Source: Caulobacter sp.
Lineage (GTDB): Bacteria; Pseudomonadota; Alphaproteobacteria; Caulobacterales; Caulobacteraceae
Length of the DNA stretch: 64,000 nucleotides
Assembly: GCA_030652755.1 (NCBI GenBank)
Contig: JAUSPV010000097.1
Coordinates: 36,769 to 100,768, forward strand
Direction of reading: 5' to 3'
Notes under the pieces: generated by a model
What the model was told of the DNA's origin: nothing
What the model saw: the letters and a program-made list of their open reading frames with translations, nothing else
The model's database searches: none
Part shown: positions 57,284 to 64,000 of the stretch, in pieces
How the letters are laid out: each line of letters starts with the position of its first letter
How positions within the stretch are numbered: the stretch's first letter is position 1
Program-made: the position numbers and the translations under genes

Positions 57284-60200
57284 CTAGAAGCGCTTGCTCA
57301 GCGACGCGTACCAGTAGCGGCCCGTCGCGCTGTGCAGCGAGCCGAGGTACCCGAAGTTGTTCGAGGCCAGCGGCGGATCCTTGTCCTCGAGGTTGCGGAC
57401 GCCGACGCGGACGGTGGAGCCGTCAAACACTCCGTCCTTGAAGGCGTACTGTCCGTAGAGGTTGACGGTCGTCCAGGCGTCGAGCTCGTAGTAGCGACCG
57501 TTCACCTGCGCCGGACCGGTGTCGTAGACCGAGCCGACGTGGTTCACGAAGATGCCCGCGCCCCAGCCGTCCTTGCGCCAGGTCAGGGTGGCGGTCGCCC
57601 GGAACTCCGGATAGCCGTCCATCTGCACCTGATTGCCGGCGCTGGAGACAGACGGACCGATCAGAGTGCCGTCGGCGATCGCCGCGATCAGGATCGCCTC
57701 GGTCTCGCCGGGGCTCTGGTCGTAGGCGATCAACTGGGCGACGTTGAGCTTGAAGTTGAAGTCGCCCAGAGGCGTGTCGTCGAGATCGTACTCAACGGTC
57801 ACATCGACGCCCTCGATCATGCGCGGCTGCAGGTTCGTATAGACGTCGTTCACATAGTCGATCGTGCCGACGATGTTGGTTCCGGTGGGAGCGTTGCGGA
57901 CCACGTTCGGGTTGGAATCGCCGTTCAGCCGCAGCAGATAGTCGTAAGAGATCTGGTTGGCCGCGCCGAGGATGCCGATGATGTTCTTCTGGCGGATCTG
58001 CCAGTAGTCGGCCGTGATCAGCAGTCGACCATACTCGATCGGAATGAAGGACGGCTCGTAGACGAAGCCGACGGTGGCGTTGTCGGCCTCTTCCGGCGTC
58101 AGGTTCTGGTTGCCGCTCCGCACTTCCAGGGTGCTCGAGGCGGTGCAGGCGGGCGGCGCGGCCGGCGGCGGGGCCGGCGGGTTGTTGATCCGGCAAGCGG
58201 CCCAGTCGGTCCGGCTGTTCGAGACGGTCGTCCCGTCGCTGTAGAACTGCGGCAGGTTCGGAGCCCGGAAGCTCTGCGAGACCGAGCCACGCAGCGCGAA
58301 GCCGCCGCCGACCTTCCAGAGCAGGGCGACCTTCGGCTTCAGGACGTTGCCGAAGTCCGAGTAGTACTCGTCGCGCGCCGCCAGCTGCAGGCTGACTTCC
58401 TCGACAAGCGGGATGTTCATCTCGGGCGAGACCACCGGAATCGCGAGCTCGAGGTAGGCCGAGGCGATATTGCGATCGCCCTTCACGTCCGGGGATCCGC
58501 TCGCGCCCATGACGTCGGTGCCATAGGTGATGCCGGAAACCAGGTTGGTGTAGGTGATGGTGCCGTCGAGGCGGTCGTCACGGTCGTCCACGAAAGTCTC
58601 GCGACGGACCTCGACGCCCGCCGCGATGCCAACCGGCCCGGCCGGCAGTTCGTAGAGATCGGGGTTGGAGACCTTGAAGTCCCAGAGGGCCAGCGAGGTT
58701 TCGCTGATCCGGTAGACGTTGATCAGGAACGAGTCGATCGTCGCCTGGCTGTTGGGCGTCCCGTCACCGAGCGAAAAGGCGTCCTGCGAGCCGCCGTTGA
58801 AGGGGTTGTAGGCGTCGGCCGTGGTTCGCGACACCGCCTGCGCGAAGAGCGTGTTGCTGATCGCGTTGCGGGTCTGGTCCTTGGTGCGGGCCTCCGAATA
58901 GATGATCGCCGTATCCCAGTCCCAGCCGTGCCAGTTTCCGCGCAGGCCGCCGAGCAGGCGAAGGCTGTCGTCGGTCACCGTGTAGTCGCGGGGACCGGTG
59001 TCGACCGGCCTGTAGGTGGTCATGTTCAGCGCCAGGCCGCCGACCGGAACGTTGGTCAGATTGGGCAGGCGATTGGGGCTGCCGGTGGGACCGAACGGGT
59101 TCCAGTAGGCGTTGGCGGCGATGCTGATCGGCGCCGAAGACAGCGGCGCCGACTGCTCGCGGCTGCCGTTGAAGAGCGAGTGATAGAATCCGACCTCGCC
59201 GTAGAGCAGGATGTCGGGCGTGAGATCGTGCTCGATGGTGCTGAACAGGTTGGTCCGCTCGACACTGCCGCGCAGCGTGCGGTCGGGGTTCTCGTCATAG
59301 CGCAGCGGGCGTTGGGCGGTGTTGGTGATGGTGCCGGTGCGGATACAGATGTCGCCGGCGCCGAACAGCGTGCTGTTGCAGCCGCCGGTCTGGGTCAGGG
59401 CGTTCGCGACCGGTTCGATGTGGAACACGCCGCTGGCCGTCAGGTTGACGCCGCTCTGCTTGACCTGAAGGGCCGAGCTGCTGGAGGTCAGGCCACGAAC
59501 GCTGAAAGAACCCCAGGGGCTGGACGTCGATCGGTTGTCGAACGAGGTGCTGCCTTCCCACGGCGTCCCGACAACGCCGGGACGGTGGTCTTCGCTGGCG
59601 GCGTAGTCGCGCTCCGTGGCGTTCAGGCGCGTGCGGCCGGTGTAGCTGCCGAAGAAGGTCACCCGCGTGCCGTCGGCCAGCTTGGTCCCCGCCTTCACCG
59701 TGAACAGACCCTCGTGGTAGCCGGTGCCTTCCGAGGCGCCGCCCTGCAGTTCAACGCGCAGGCCCTGGAAGCGGGTGTCGAGGACGGTGTTGACCACGCC
59801 CGCGACCGCGTCGGTGCCGTAGATGGCGGCGGCGCCATCGCGCAGCACTTCCACCCGCTTCACGCCGGAGACCGGGATGGAGTTGGTGTTGGGCGTGGTG
59901 ACGGGAACGAAGTTCTCGGTCTGGGTGCCCGGGTGCATGACGGAGCGGCGACCGTTCAGAAGCATCAGCGTGTTGCCGGTGCCGAGACTGCGCAGGTTCA
60001 ACGACGCGACGTCGCCTCGGGCGTCGTTCAGGTTGCCGGTGGTCCGGGCTTCCTGGAACTGGACGTCACCTGCCTGCGGGATGGCCCGGAAAAGCTCGTC
60101 GCCCGAGACCGCGCCCGTCGCGACGATATCTTCCTCGCTGACCAGGGTCACCGGAAGGGCCGTATCGACCTTCGCCCCCTTGATCTGGCTGCCGATGACG

Positions 60201-60316
60201 GTGATGGCCTCGACTTCGGTGCCCTCGGATCCGTCCTGGGCGAACGCCGAGGTGGCGATCAGAGACGCCCCCGCGAGCAGGGCGAACTTAAAGGTCGTGA
60301 TGATTCTATGGGACAT
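57284..60316 (-). CDS. TonB-dependent receptor of the scavenging operon
   Basis: 1010 aa. Signal peptide FKFALLAGASLIATSAFAQD; plug domain (about 40-190: ITVIGSQI, VTLVSEED, LNLRSLGTGNTLMLLNGRRS, VEVLRDGAAAIYGTDAVAGVVN) and a large barrel ending LSKRF. Cys pairs in extracellular-loop segments (GCNSTLFGAGDICI, AACRINNPPAPPPAAPPAC) may form disulfides. Long loops suit a bulky substrate. It begins the operon; deacylase starts 29 bp after the stop. Imports a peptide-like or conjugated substrate, by inference from neighbours. Confidence 0.92.
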   Translation of the reverse strand: MSHRIITTFKFALLAGASLIATSAFAQDGSEGTEVEAITVIGSQIKGAKVDTALPVTLVSEEDIVATGAVSGDELFRAIPQAGDVQFQEARTTGNLNDARGDVASLNLRSLGTGNTLMLLNGRRSVMHPGTQTENFVPVTTPNTNSIPVSGVKRVEVLRDGAAAIYGTDAVAGVVNTVLDTRFQGLRVELQGGASEGTGYHEGLFTVKAGTKLADGTRVTFFGSYTGRTRLNATERDYAASEDHRPGVVGTPWEGSTSFDNRSTSSPWGSFSVRGLTSSSSALQVKQSGVNLTASGVFHIEPVANALTQTGGCNSTLFGAGDICIRTGTITNTAQRPLRYDENPDRTLRGSVERTNLFSTIEHDLTPDILLYGEVGFYHSLFNGSREQSAPLSSAPISIAANAYWNPFGPTGSPNRLPNLTNVPVGGLALNMTTYRPVDTGPRDYTVTDDSLRLLGGLRGNWHGWDWDTAIIYSEARTKDQTRNAISNTLFAQAVSRTTADAYNPFNGGSQDAFSLGDGTPNSQATIDSFLINVYRISETSLALWDFKVSNPDLYELPAGPVGIAAGVEVRRETFVDDRDDRLDGTITYTNLVSGITYGTDVMGASGSPDVKGDRNIASAYLELAIPVVSPEMNIPLVEEVSLQLAARDEYYSDFGNVLKPKVALLWKVGGGFALRGSVSQSFRAPNLPQFYSDGTTVSNSRTDWAACRINNPPAPPPAAPPACTASSTLEVRSGNQNLTPEEADNATVGFVYEPSFIPIEYGRLLITADYWQIRQKNIIGILGAANQISYDYLLRLNGDSNPNVVRNAPTGTNIVGTIDYVNDVYTNLQPRMIEGVDVTVEYDLDDTPLGDFNFKLNVAQLIAYDQSPGETEAILIAAIADGTLIGPSVSSAGNQVQMDGYPEFRATATLTWRKDGWGAGIFVNHVGSVYDTGPAQVNGRYYELDAWTTVNLYGQYAFKDGVFDGSTVRVGVRNLEDKDPPLASNNFGYLGSLHSATGRYWYASLSKRF

Positions 60317-60321
60317 GTCCC
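60310..60321. promoter_or_regulatory. 12-bp palindrome over the TonB receptor start codon
   Basis: GGGACATGTCCC contains the ATG in its middle. As RNA it can pair around the start; as DNA it could be an operator. The 143-bp gap to the dgcA stop is otherwise only notable for the hairpin at 60416-60439. Confidence 0.35.
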
Positions 60322-60415
60322 GTAACCCCCTTTGTGCGCGGAGGCGGGCATTCCGCCCTGTCCCCCGCCGTCTCCCTCAGGATCGCTGTTCGTCCGATCC
60401 CAGCCAATAACCAAA

Positions 60416-60439
60416 GCCTTTCCGACGCTTGGGAAAGGC
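60416..60439 (-). terminator. Terminator candidate after dgcA
   Basis: GCCTTTCC and GGAAAGGC pair perfectly over 8 bp around GACGCTTG; on the minus strand it is followed by TTTGGTT. It lies 20 bp after the dgcA stop and separates the dgc unit from the TonB receptor operon. Confidence 0.55.
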
Positions 60440-60459
60440 ATAACCCAGCCCTATACGTC

Positions 60460-61452
60460 CTATCCGGGTTCTCCCCAGAACCCCCGGGCCGGCGGCGTCA
60501 TCCAGCCGCCCTCGACCTTGACGCCGCAGGGCCAGTCGCCGGCCAGCCACCACGGGCCGTCGAGGTCGGCGAAGTCCGAAGCGCCGGCGATATGCAGGGC
60601 CGGCGCGATGGCCATGGAAGAGCCGACCATGCAGCCGGTCATCACGATGAAGCCGAGCCGCCGGGCCTCGCCCAGCAAGGCGATGGCCCCGGTCAGACCG
60701 CCTGTCTTGTCGAGCTTGATATTGATGGCCTGATAGCGATCCTTCAGGTCGGCCAGCTGGTCCGCCGTATGGACCGACTCGTCGGCGCAGACCGGGGCGG
60801 GCGGATCGAAGCCGGCCAGCGCGTGGTCGTCATCGGCCGGCAGCGGCTGCTCAATCAGAGCGATATTCAGGCGCGCCAGCAGGGGGCGGACATCGCGCAG
60901 AATGTCGATGGTCCAGCCTTCGTTCGGATCGATGATGAGTCGGGAATTGGGCGCCGCCTGCCCTACGGCGAGCAGACGCTGTTCGATCAACTCGCCGTCC
61001 AGCTTGATCTTGACGACCGGCGCGTCGGCGATGGCGCGCGCCGCCGCCCCCATGGCCTCCGGCTCGTCCAGGCTGACCGTCACCGCGCAGGCCAGCCGCT
61101 CGGGCCGCGCCAGTCCGGTGATCTGCGCCACCGTGCGGCCGGTCTCCCGGGCGCGAAGGTCCCACAGGGCGCAGTCCAGGGCGTTGCGGGCGGCGCCGGC
61201 GGGCAGCAGGGCGGTCAGCGTCTCGTCCGGCATCCCGGATTCAAACGCGCCGGCCACCGCTTCCAGGTGGGCGACGACCGCGTCGACGCTTTCGCCGTAG
61301 CGCGGATAGGGGACCGATTCCCCCCGGCCCACCGCCGCGCCGCGCCGCAGCTCGACCATCACCGTGTCGGCGGAAGTCTTGACGCCCCGCGAGATGCGGA
61401 AGGGCGCCTTCAGCGGCCAGCGGCGGCGTGAGACGTCGAAGCTTCGAAGCAT
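60460..61452 (-). CDS. dgcA: N-acetyl-D-glutamate racemase-like enolase-superfamily enzyme
   Basis: 330 aa. Dipeptide-epimerase/MLE fold: FRISRGVKTSADTVMVEL with VPYPRYGESV, the VKIKLD pair (Lys148, Lys150), metal ligands Asp175 (IIDPNEGW), Glu201 (EQPL) and Asp224/Glu225 (CADESV), and NIKLDKTGG (244-252). The sequence could be an L-Ala-D/L-Glu epimerase, but it is paired with dgcN, as in the D-glutamate pathway in which DgcA racemises N-acetyl-D-glutamate to N-acetyl-L-glutamate. Its first 43 bases lie inside dgcN in another frame, so the two are tightly coupled. Confidence 0.85.
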   Translation of the reverse strand: MLRSFDVSRRRWPLKAPFRISRGVKTSADTVMVELRRGAAVGRGESVPYPRYGESVDAVVAHLEAVAGAFESGMPDETLTALLPAGAARNALDCALWDLRARETGRTVAQITGLARPERLACAVTVSLDEPEAMGAAARAIADAPVVKIKLDGELIEQRLLAVGQAAPNSRLIIDPNEGWTIDILRDVRPLLARLNIALIEQPLPADDDHALAGFDPPAPVCADESVHTADQLADLKDRYQAINIKLDKTGGLTGAIALLGEARRLGFIVMTGCMVGSSMAIAPALHIAGASDFADLDGPWWLAGDWPCGVKVEGGWMTPPARGFWGEPG

Positions 61453-62447
61453 GACAGCAGGTTGTCCACGATCTGGTCGACGCCCATCCGGACAGGGTCC
61501 TGGCAGGGCAGATTGAGCTCGGCGGCCGCCTCGGCGCAGAGGCGGGCGGCGTCCTCATCGCTGAAGGCCGAGGTGTTGAAGGCCACGCCCACGGCGATGA
61601 CCGCCGGGTTGGTCAGGCGGGCGGCCTGGAGGTTGCGCTCGAGGGTTTCCTTCAGGCCCGGCACCGGATGGCCCGGAACGCCGCGCATGTGCGGCCGGCC
61701 GGGCTCGTGGCAAAGCACCAGGGCGTCGGGCTGGCTGCCGTGCAGCAGGCCCAGCGACACCCCGGCGTAGGATGGGTGGAACAGGGAGCCCTGCCCCTCG
61801 ATGATGTCCCAGCCGCCGTCGTGGCGGGCGGGCGAAACCCGCTCGGCGCCGCCGGAGATGAAGTCGGCGACGACGGCGTCCACCGCCACCCCCTCGCCGG
61901 CGATCAGGATGCCGGTCTGGCCGGTGGCGCGGAAGTCGGCCTTCAGCCCCCTGCCCTGCATCTCCCGTTCCAGGGCCAGCGAGGTGTACATCTTGCCCAT
62001 CGAGCAGTCGGTGCCGACGGTCAGCAGCCGCAGGCCCGCGCGGGGCGTACCCTTGCCGACGCCGAGATCGGCCGGCGGCCGGCGCACGTCGAACAGCTTG
62101 CGGCCGTTGCGGTCTGCGGCCTCGCGGATGGCCGGCACATCGCCCAGCCGCTGGTGCAGGCCGCTGGCCACGTCCAGCCCGGCCTCCAGCGCGGCGACGA
62201 TCTCGGGAATGGCGGCGGCGCTGAGCACGCCCCCGGCGTTGGCCTCGCCGATGATCATCGTCTTCGCGCCGCGCGCCGCAGCCTCGGCGACGGTCAGGTC
62301 CTCGAGGCCCAGGGTGACCTCGCAGCCCGGCAGCCGGCGCTGGCCGACGCAGAGTTGCGGTCGCCACTGCGCCACGCCGCGCGCGGTCTTCACGGCCAGC
62401 GGGTCGGTCGCGGCCCCCAGGTACAGGAGGTAGGGAGAGGAAATCAT
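61410..62447 (-). CDS. dgcN: DUF1611 protein, D-glutamate N-acetyltransferase-like
   Basis: 345 aa. N-terminal Rossmann-like part (MISSPYLLYLGAATD), then a P-loop GTDCSMGKM (145-153), IIEGQGSLFHPSYAGVSLGLLHG and LCHEPGRPHMRGVPG. This is the DUF1611 family, whose studied member DgcN acetylates D-glutamate using acetyl-CoA. The paired dgcA overlaps its 3' end by 43 bases. Together they would route D-glutamate to N-acetyl-L-glutamate. Next gene upstream, same strand, is a LysR regulator 118 bp away. Confidence 0.85.
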   Translation of the reverse strand: MISSPYLLYLGAATDPLAVKTARGVAQWRPQLCVGQRRLPGCEVTLGLEDLTVAEAAARGAKTMIIGEANAGGVLSAAAIPEIVAALEAGLDVASGLHQRLGDVPAIREAADRNGRKLFDVRRPPADLGVGKGTPRAGLRLLTVGTDCSMGKMYTSLALEREMQGRGLKADFRATGQTGILIAGEGVAVDAVVADFISGGAERVSPARHDGGWDIIEGQGSLFHPSYAGVSLGLLHGSQPDALVLCHEPGRPHMRGVPGHPVPGLKETLERNLQAARLTNPAVIAVGVAFNTSAFSDEDAARLCAEAAAELNLPCQDPVRMGVDQIVDNLLSCFEASTSHAAAGR

Positions 62448-62565
62448 GGAACGCTCGGGCGGCTGGTGTCGATGGCGGGACCATCGCGACCGAGCCGCCC
62501 GGCGTCGAATTCAGATGCGGGCCTGACCTACCAAGAAAAGCTATGGGTGAGCGGCCGCGGGGGCG

Positions 62566-63462
62566 CTATCCCCCGCTCTTCTCCGCCAGCACCTGGCTCA
62601 TGGTCTTGATGAAATTCTCGGACAGGTGCGACAGCGGCCGGTCCTCCAGGTGCATGCAGTAGACGCCGAACCTGAGCGGCGGATCCAGCGGCCGGAACTC
62701 GACCTTGTCAGAGGGATCGGCCCGGGCGGTGAACTCGTCGACCACCGCCACCCCGACGCCGTTCCGCACCAGCGAGGCGGCCATGTAGAAGGTGCTGCAT
62801 GTGACCGGCTCGTTGATCGTCAGCCCCCGCTCCTCGACCTCGGCGGAGAAGATCTCGCTGACCGGCCCCGTGGCGCCCGAGCCGATGTATTCGCGCGTTT
62901 CGAGCTCGGCCAGGTCCAGGCGCTCGGCCGCGTTCTCACCGAACTCGCCGCGCGGGAACATGAGCATCAGTTCGCCTGCCCCGATCTGGAAGTTGGCGAT
63001 GCGCGGGTGCTGGATGGCGTCATAGGCCAGGGCCATGTCGACCTCGTGCTCGTACAGCCCGCGCAGCACCTCGTCGTAGTGCAGGGTGCGGAAGTCGAAG
63101 GTCACCGTCGGATGCGCCGCCCGGAAGCGGGCCACCGCCTCGGGCGCGACGCCCAGGCCCAGCGCCGGCAACACGGCGGCGCGGATGTGACCGCCCTCGC
63201 CGAGCCTGAGGTTGCGGGCGGCCTGCTTGAGCGAGTCGAGCCGCTCGAAGACCTCCTTCACCTCGCGAAACAGCGCGTGCGCCTCGTCGGTCGGCGCCAG
63301 CCGCCCCTTCACCCGCCGGAACAGGTTGAATCCGAGCTGGTCCTCGGCGTGCTTGAGCACCTTCGAAACCGACGGCTGGGACACGTTCAGCGCCCGCGCC
63401 GCGGTCGAGATCGACCCGTGCGCGTACACCGCGTGGAACACTTCAATATGCCTTAGACGCAT
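62566..63462 (-). CDS. LysR family regulator upstream of dgcNA
   Basis: 298 aa. RHIEVFHAVYAHGSISTAARALNVSQPSVSKVLKHAEDQLGFNLFRRVKGRLAPTDEAHALF is the winged helix; the effector domain follows. The sequence SISTAARALNVSQPSVSKVLKHAED is close to GcvA/NodD-type and to regulators of amino-acid catabolism. It is co-directional with dgcNA rather than divergent, so it may be co-transcribed with them. Control of the D-glutamate genes is inferred from position. Confidence 0.92.
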   Translation of the reverse strand: MRLRHIEVFHAVYAHGSISTAARALNVSQPSVSKVLKHAEDQLGFNLFRRVKGRLAPTDEAHALFREVKEVFERLDSLKQAARNLRLGEGGHIRAAVLPALGLGVAPEAVARFRAAHPTVTFDFRTLHYDEVLRGLYEHEVDMALAYDAIQHPRIANFQIGAGELMLMFPRGEFGENAAERLDLAELETREYIGSGATGPVSEIFSAEVEERGLTINEPVTCSTFYMAASLVRNGVGVAVVDEFTARADPSDKVEFRPLDPPLRFGVYCMHLEDRPLSHLSENFIKTMSQVLAEKSGG

Positions 63463-63511
63463 GGACGGGGATAGAAAGCCATGCGGCGGGGTTATGCAAG
63501 GGGGAGCCGTG

Positions 63512-63615
63512 CGTCCTTCGACACGCCGCTTCGCGGCTGCTCAGGATGACGTCGATTGAAGACCACCTCTTCACGTCATGCTGAGCAGCACCCGCAGGGT
63601 GCGTGTCGAAGCACG
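63512..63615. repeat. Palindromic intergenic repeat of about 100 bp
   Basis: Left arm 63512-63550 and right arm 63575-63615 are imperfect reverse complements: both contain CTTCGACACGC, a small inner hairpin (GCCGCTTCGCGGC; CACCCGCAGGGTG) and GCTCAG-ATGAC/GTCAT-CTGAGC. The 24 bp between the arms are not repeated. The design, two hairpins forming one large palindrome between genes, is that of dispersed intergenic elements frequent in Caulobacterales. No second copy in the window. Confidence 0.75.
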
Positions 63616-63621
63616 CAGGAC

Positions 63622-63936
63622 CTAGAAGCTCTTCGGCATCCCCAGCACGTGGGTGCCCACATGGCTCAGGATCAGGTTCGTGCTGATCGGGGCCACCTGG
63701 TAGAGCCGCGTCTCGCGGAACTTGCGCTCGACGTCGTACTCCTCGGCGAAGCCGAAGCCGCCGTGGGTCTGGATGCAGGTGTCGGCCGCCGCCCACGAGG
63801 CTTCACTGGCTAGCAGTTTGGCCATGTTGGCCTCGGTGCCGCAGGGCTGGCCGGCCTCGAACAGCGCGGCGGCGTGGTCGACCATCAGGGCGGCCGCCGA
63901 CAGCTGGACATGGTTGCGGGCGATGGGGAACTGCAC
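63622..63936 (-). pseudogene. 3' fragment of an acyl-CoA dehydrogenase gene
   Basis: 104 residues, from a GTG: QFPIARNHVQLSAAALMVDHAAALFEAG, NMAKLLASEASWAAADTCIQTHGGFGFAEEYDVERKFRETRLYQVAPISTNLILSHVGTHVLGMPKS. This is the C-terminal quarter of a family normally near 380-390 aa. Homologues have a run like FGxPIGxNQG immediately before QFPIAR; here the upstream codons (…SLTRRS) are unrelated, and they remain unrelated to the end of the window 60 bp further. The gene appears cut at about 63937. If a frameshift rather than a break is responsible, the rest lies beyond 64000. Confidence 0.65.
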
Positions 63937-64000
63937 GCTCCGCCGGGTAAGAGAAGCGCTGGCCTGACAACCCCGCCGCCGCCCGCTATGCAGGCGGCAT

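Noticed and set aside
1-64000. CRISPR array, tRNA, rRNA, prophage or complete insertion sequence
   Set aside because: No regularly spaced direct repeats, cloverleaf-like sequence, integrase or transposase reading frame was seen on either strand.

Overview
The window is GC-rich, densely packed alphaproteobacterial chromosome. The best clue to its origin is a chemotaxis operon (38.4-46.1 kb) in the order cheX-cheY-cheA-cheW-cheR-cheB-cheY-cheD-cheU-cheY-cheE, which is the gene order I know from the main che cluster of Caulobacter crescentus. With a CYP153-type P450, many acyl-CoA dehydrogenases, large TonB receptors and a haloalkane dehalogenase, this points to Caulobacterales, most likely Phenylobacterium or Caulobacter. 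The genus is an inference. I see no rRNA, tRNA, CRISPR array or complete insertion sequence.

Layout. 0-0.9 kb: 3' part of a DUF6607 gene. 1.0-7.8 kb: an iron/flavin block. One minus-strand operon runs ApbE-DUF2271 fusion, PepSY_TM-like protein, PepSY reductase-like protein, a 61-aa membrane protein and a TonB siderophore receptor; a DUF4198 gene is divergent, and Fur-box-like palindromes lie at both likely promoters. 7.9-30 kb: lipid and hydrophobic-substrate catabolism, with a kinase-fold phosphotransferase, CYP153, two acyl-CoA synthetases, seven acyl-CoA dehydrogenases, an aldehyde dehydrogenase and an MFS carrier. A TetR gene is flanked by two copies of a 14-bp operator-like sequence, one before the P450 and one before the first synthetase operon. 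Inserted among these are a LysR/pirin/WrbA redox group, a formylglutamate-amidohydrolase-like gene and a 45-aa membrane protein behind an FNR/FixK box. 30-35 kb: a compact operon of haloalkane dehalogenase, DUF1330, TetR, lipoprotein formylglycine-generating enzyme and TauD dioxygenase, with a divergent MBL-fold hydrolase. 35.7-38.3 kb: an RNA methyltransferase, two tandem MarR regulators and a doubtful small gene.

38.4-46.1 kb: the che operon. The methyl-accepting receptor gene expected at its head is reduced to about 30 recognisable codons, and the third CheY has Glu where the phospho-acceptor Asp should be. 46.8-62.4 kb: a peptide/amino-acid scavenging island. A nine-gene, nearly gapless run contains a TonB receptor, N-acyl-D-amino-acid deacylase family protein, glutamate/dicarboxylate symporter, two gamma-glutamyltransferases, DapA-like lyase, SDR, RraA-like aldolase and an exported dienelactone-hydrolase-like protein. 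Just upstream is a dgcN-dgcA pair (D-glutamate to N-acetyl-L-glutamate). I read the island as an outer-membrane-to-cytoplasm route for a gamma-glutamyl or D-glutamyl compound. 62.6-64.0 kb: a LysR regulator, a roughly 100-bp palindromic intergenic repeat and the 3' fragment of an eighth acyl-CoA dehydrogenase gene.
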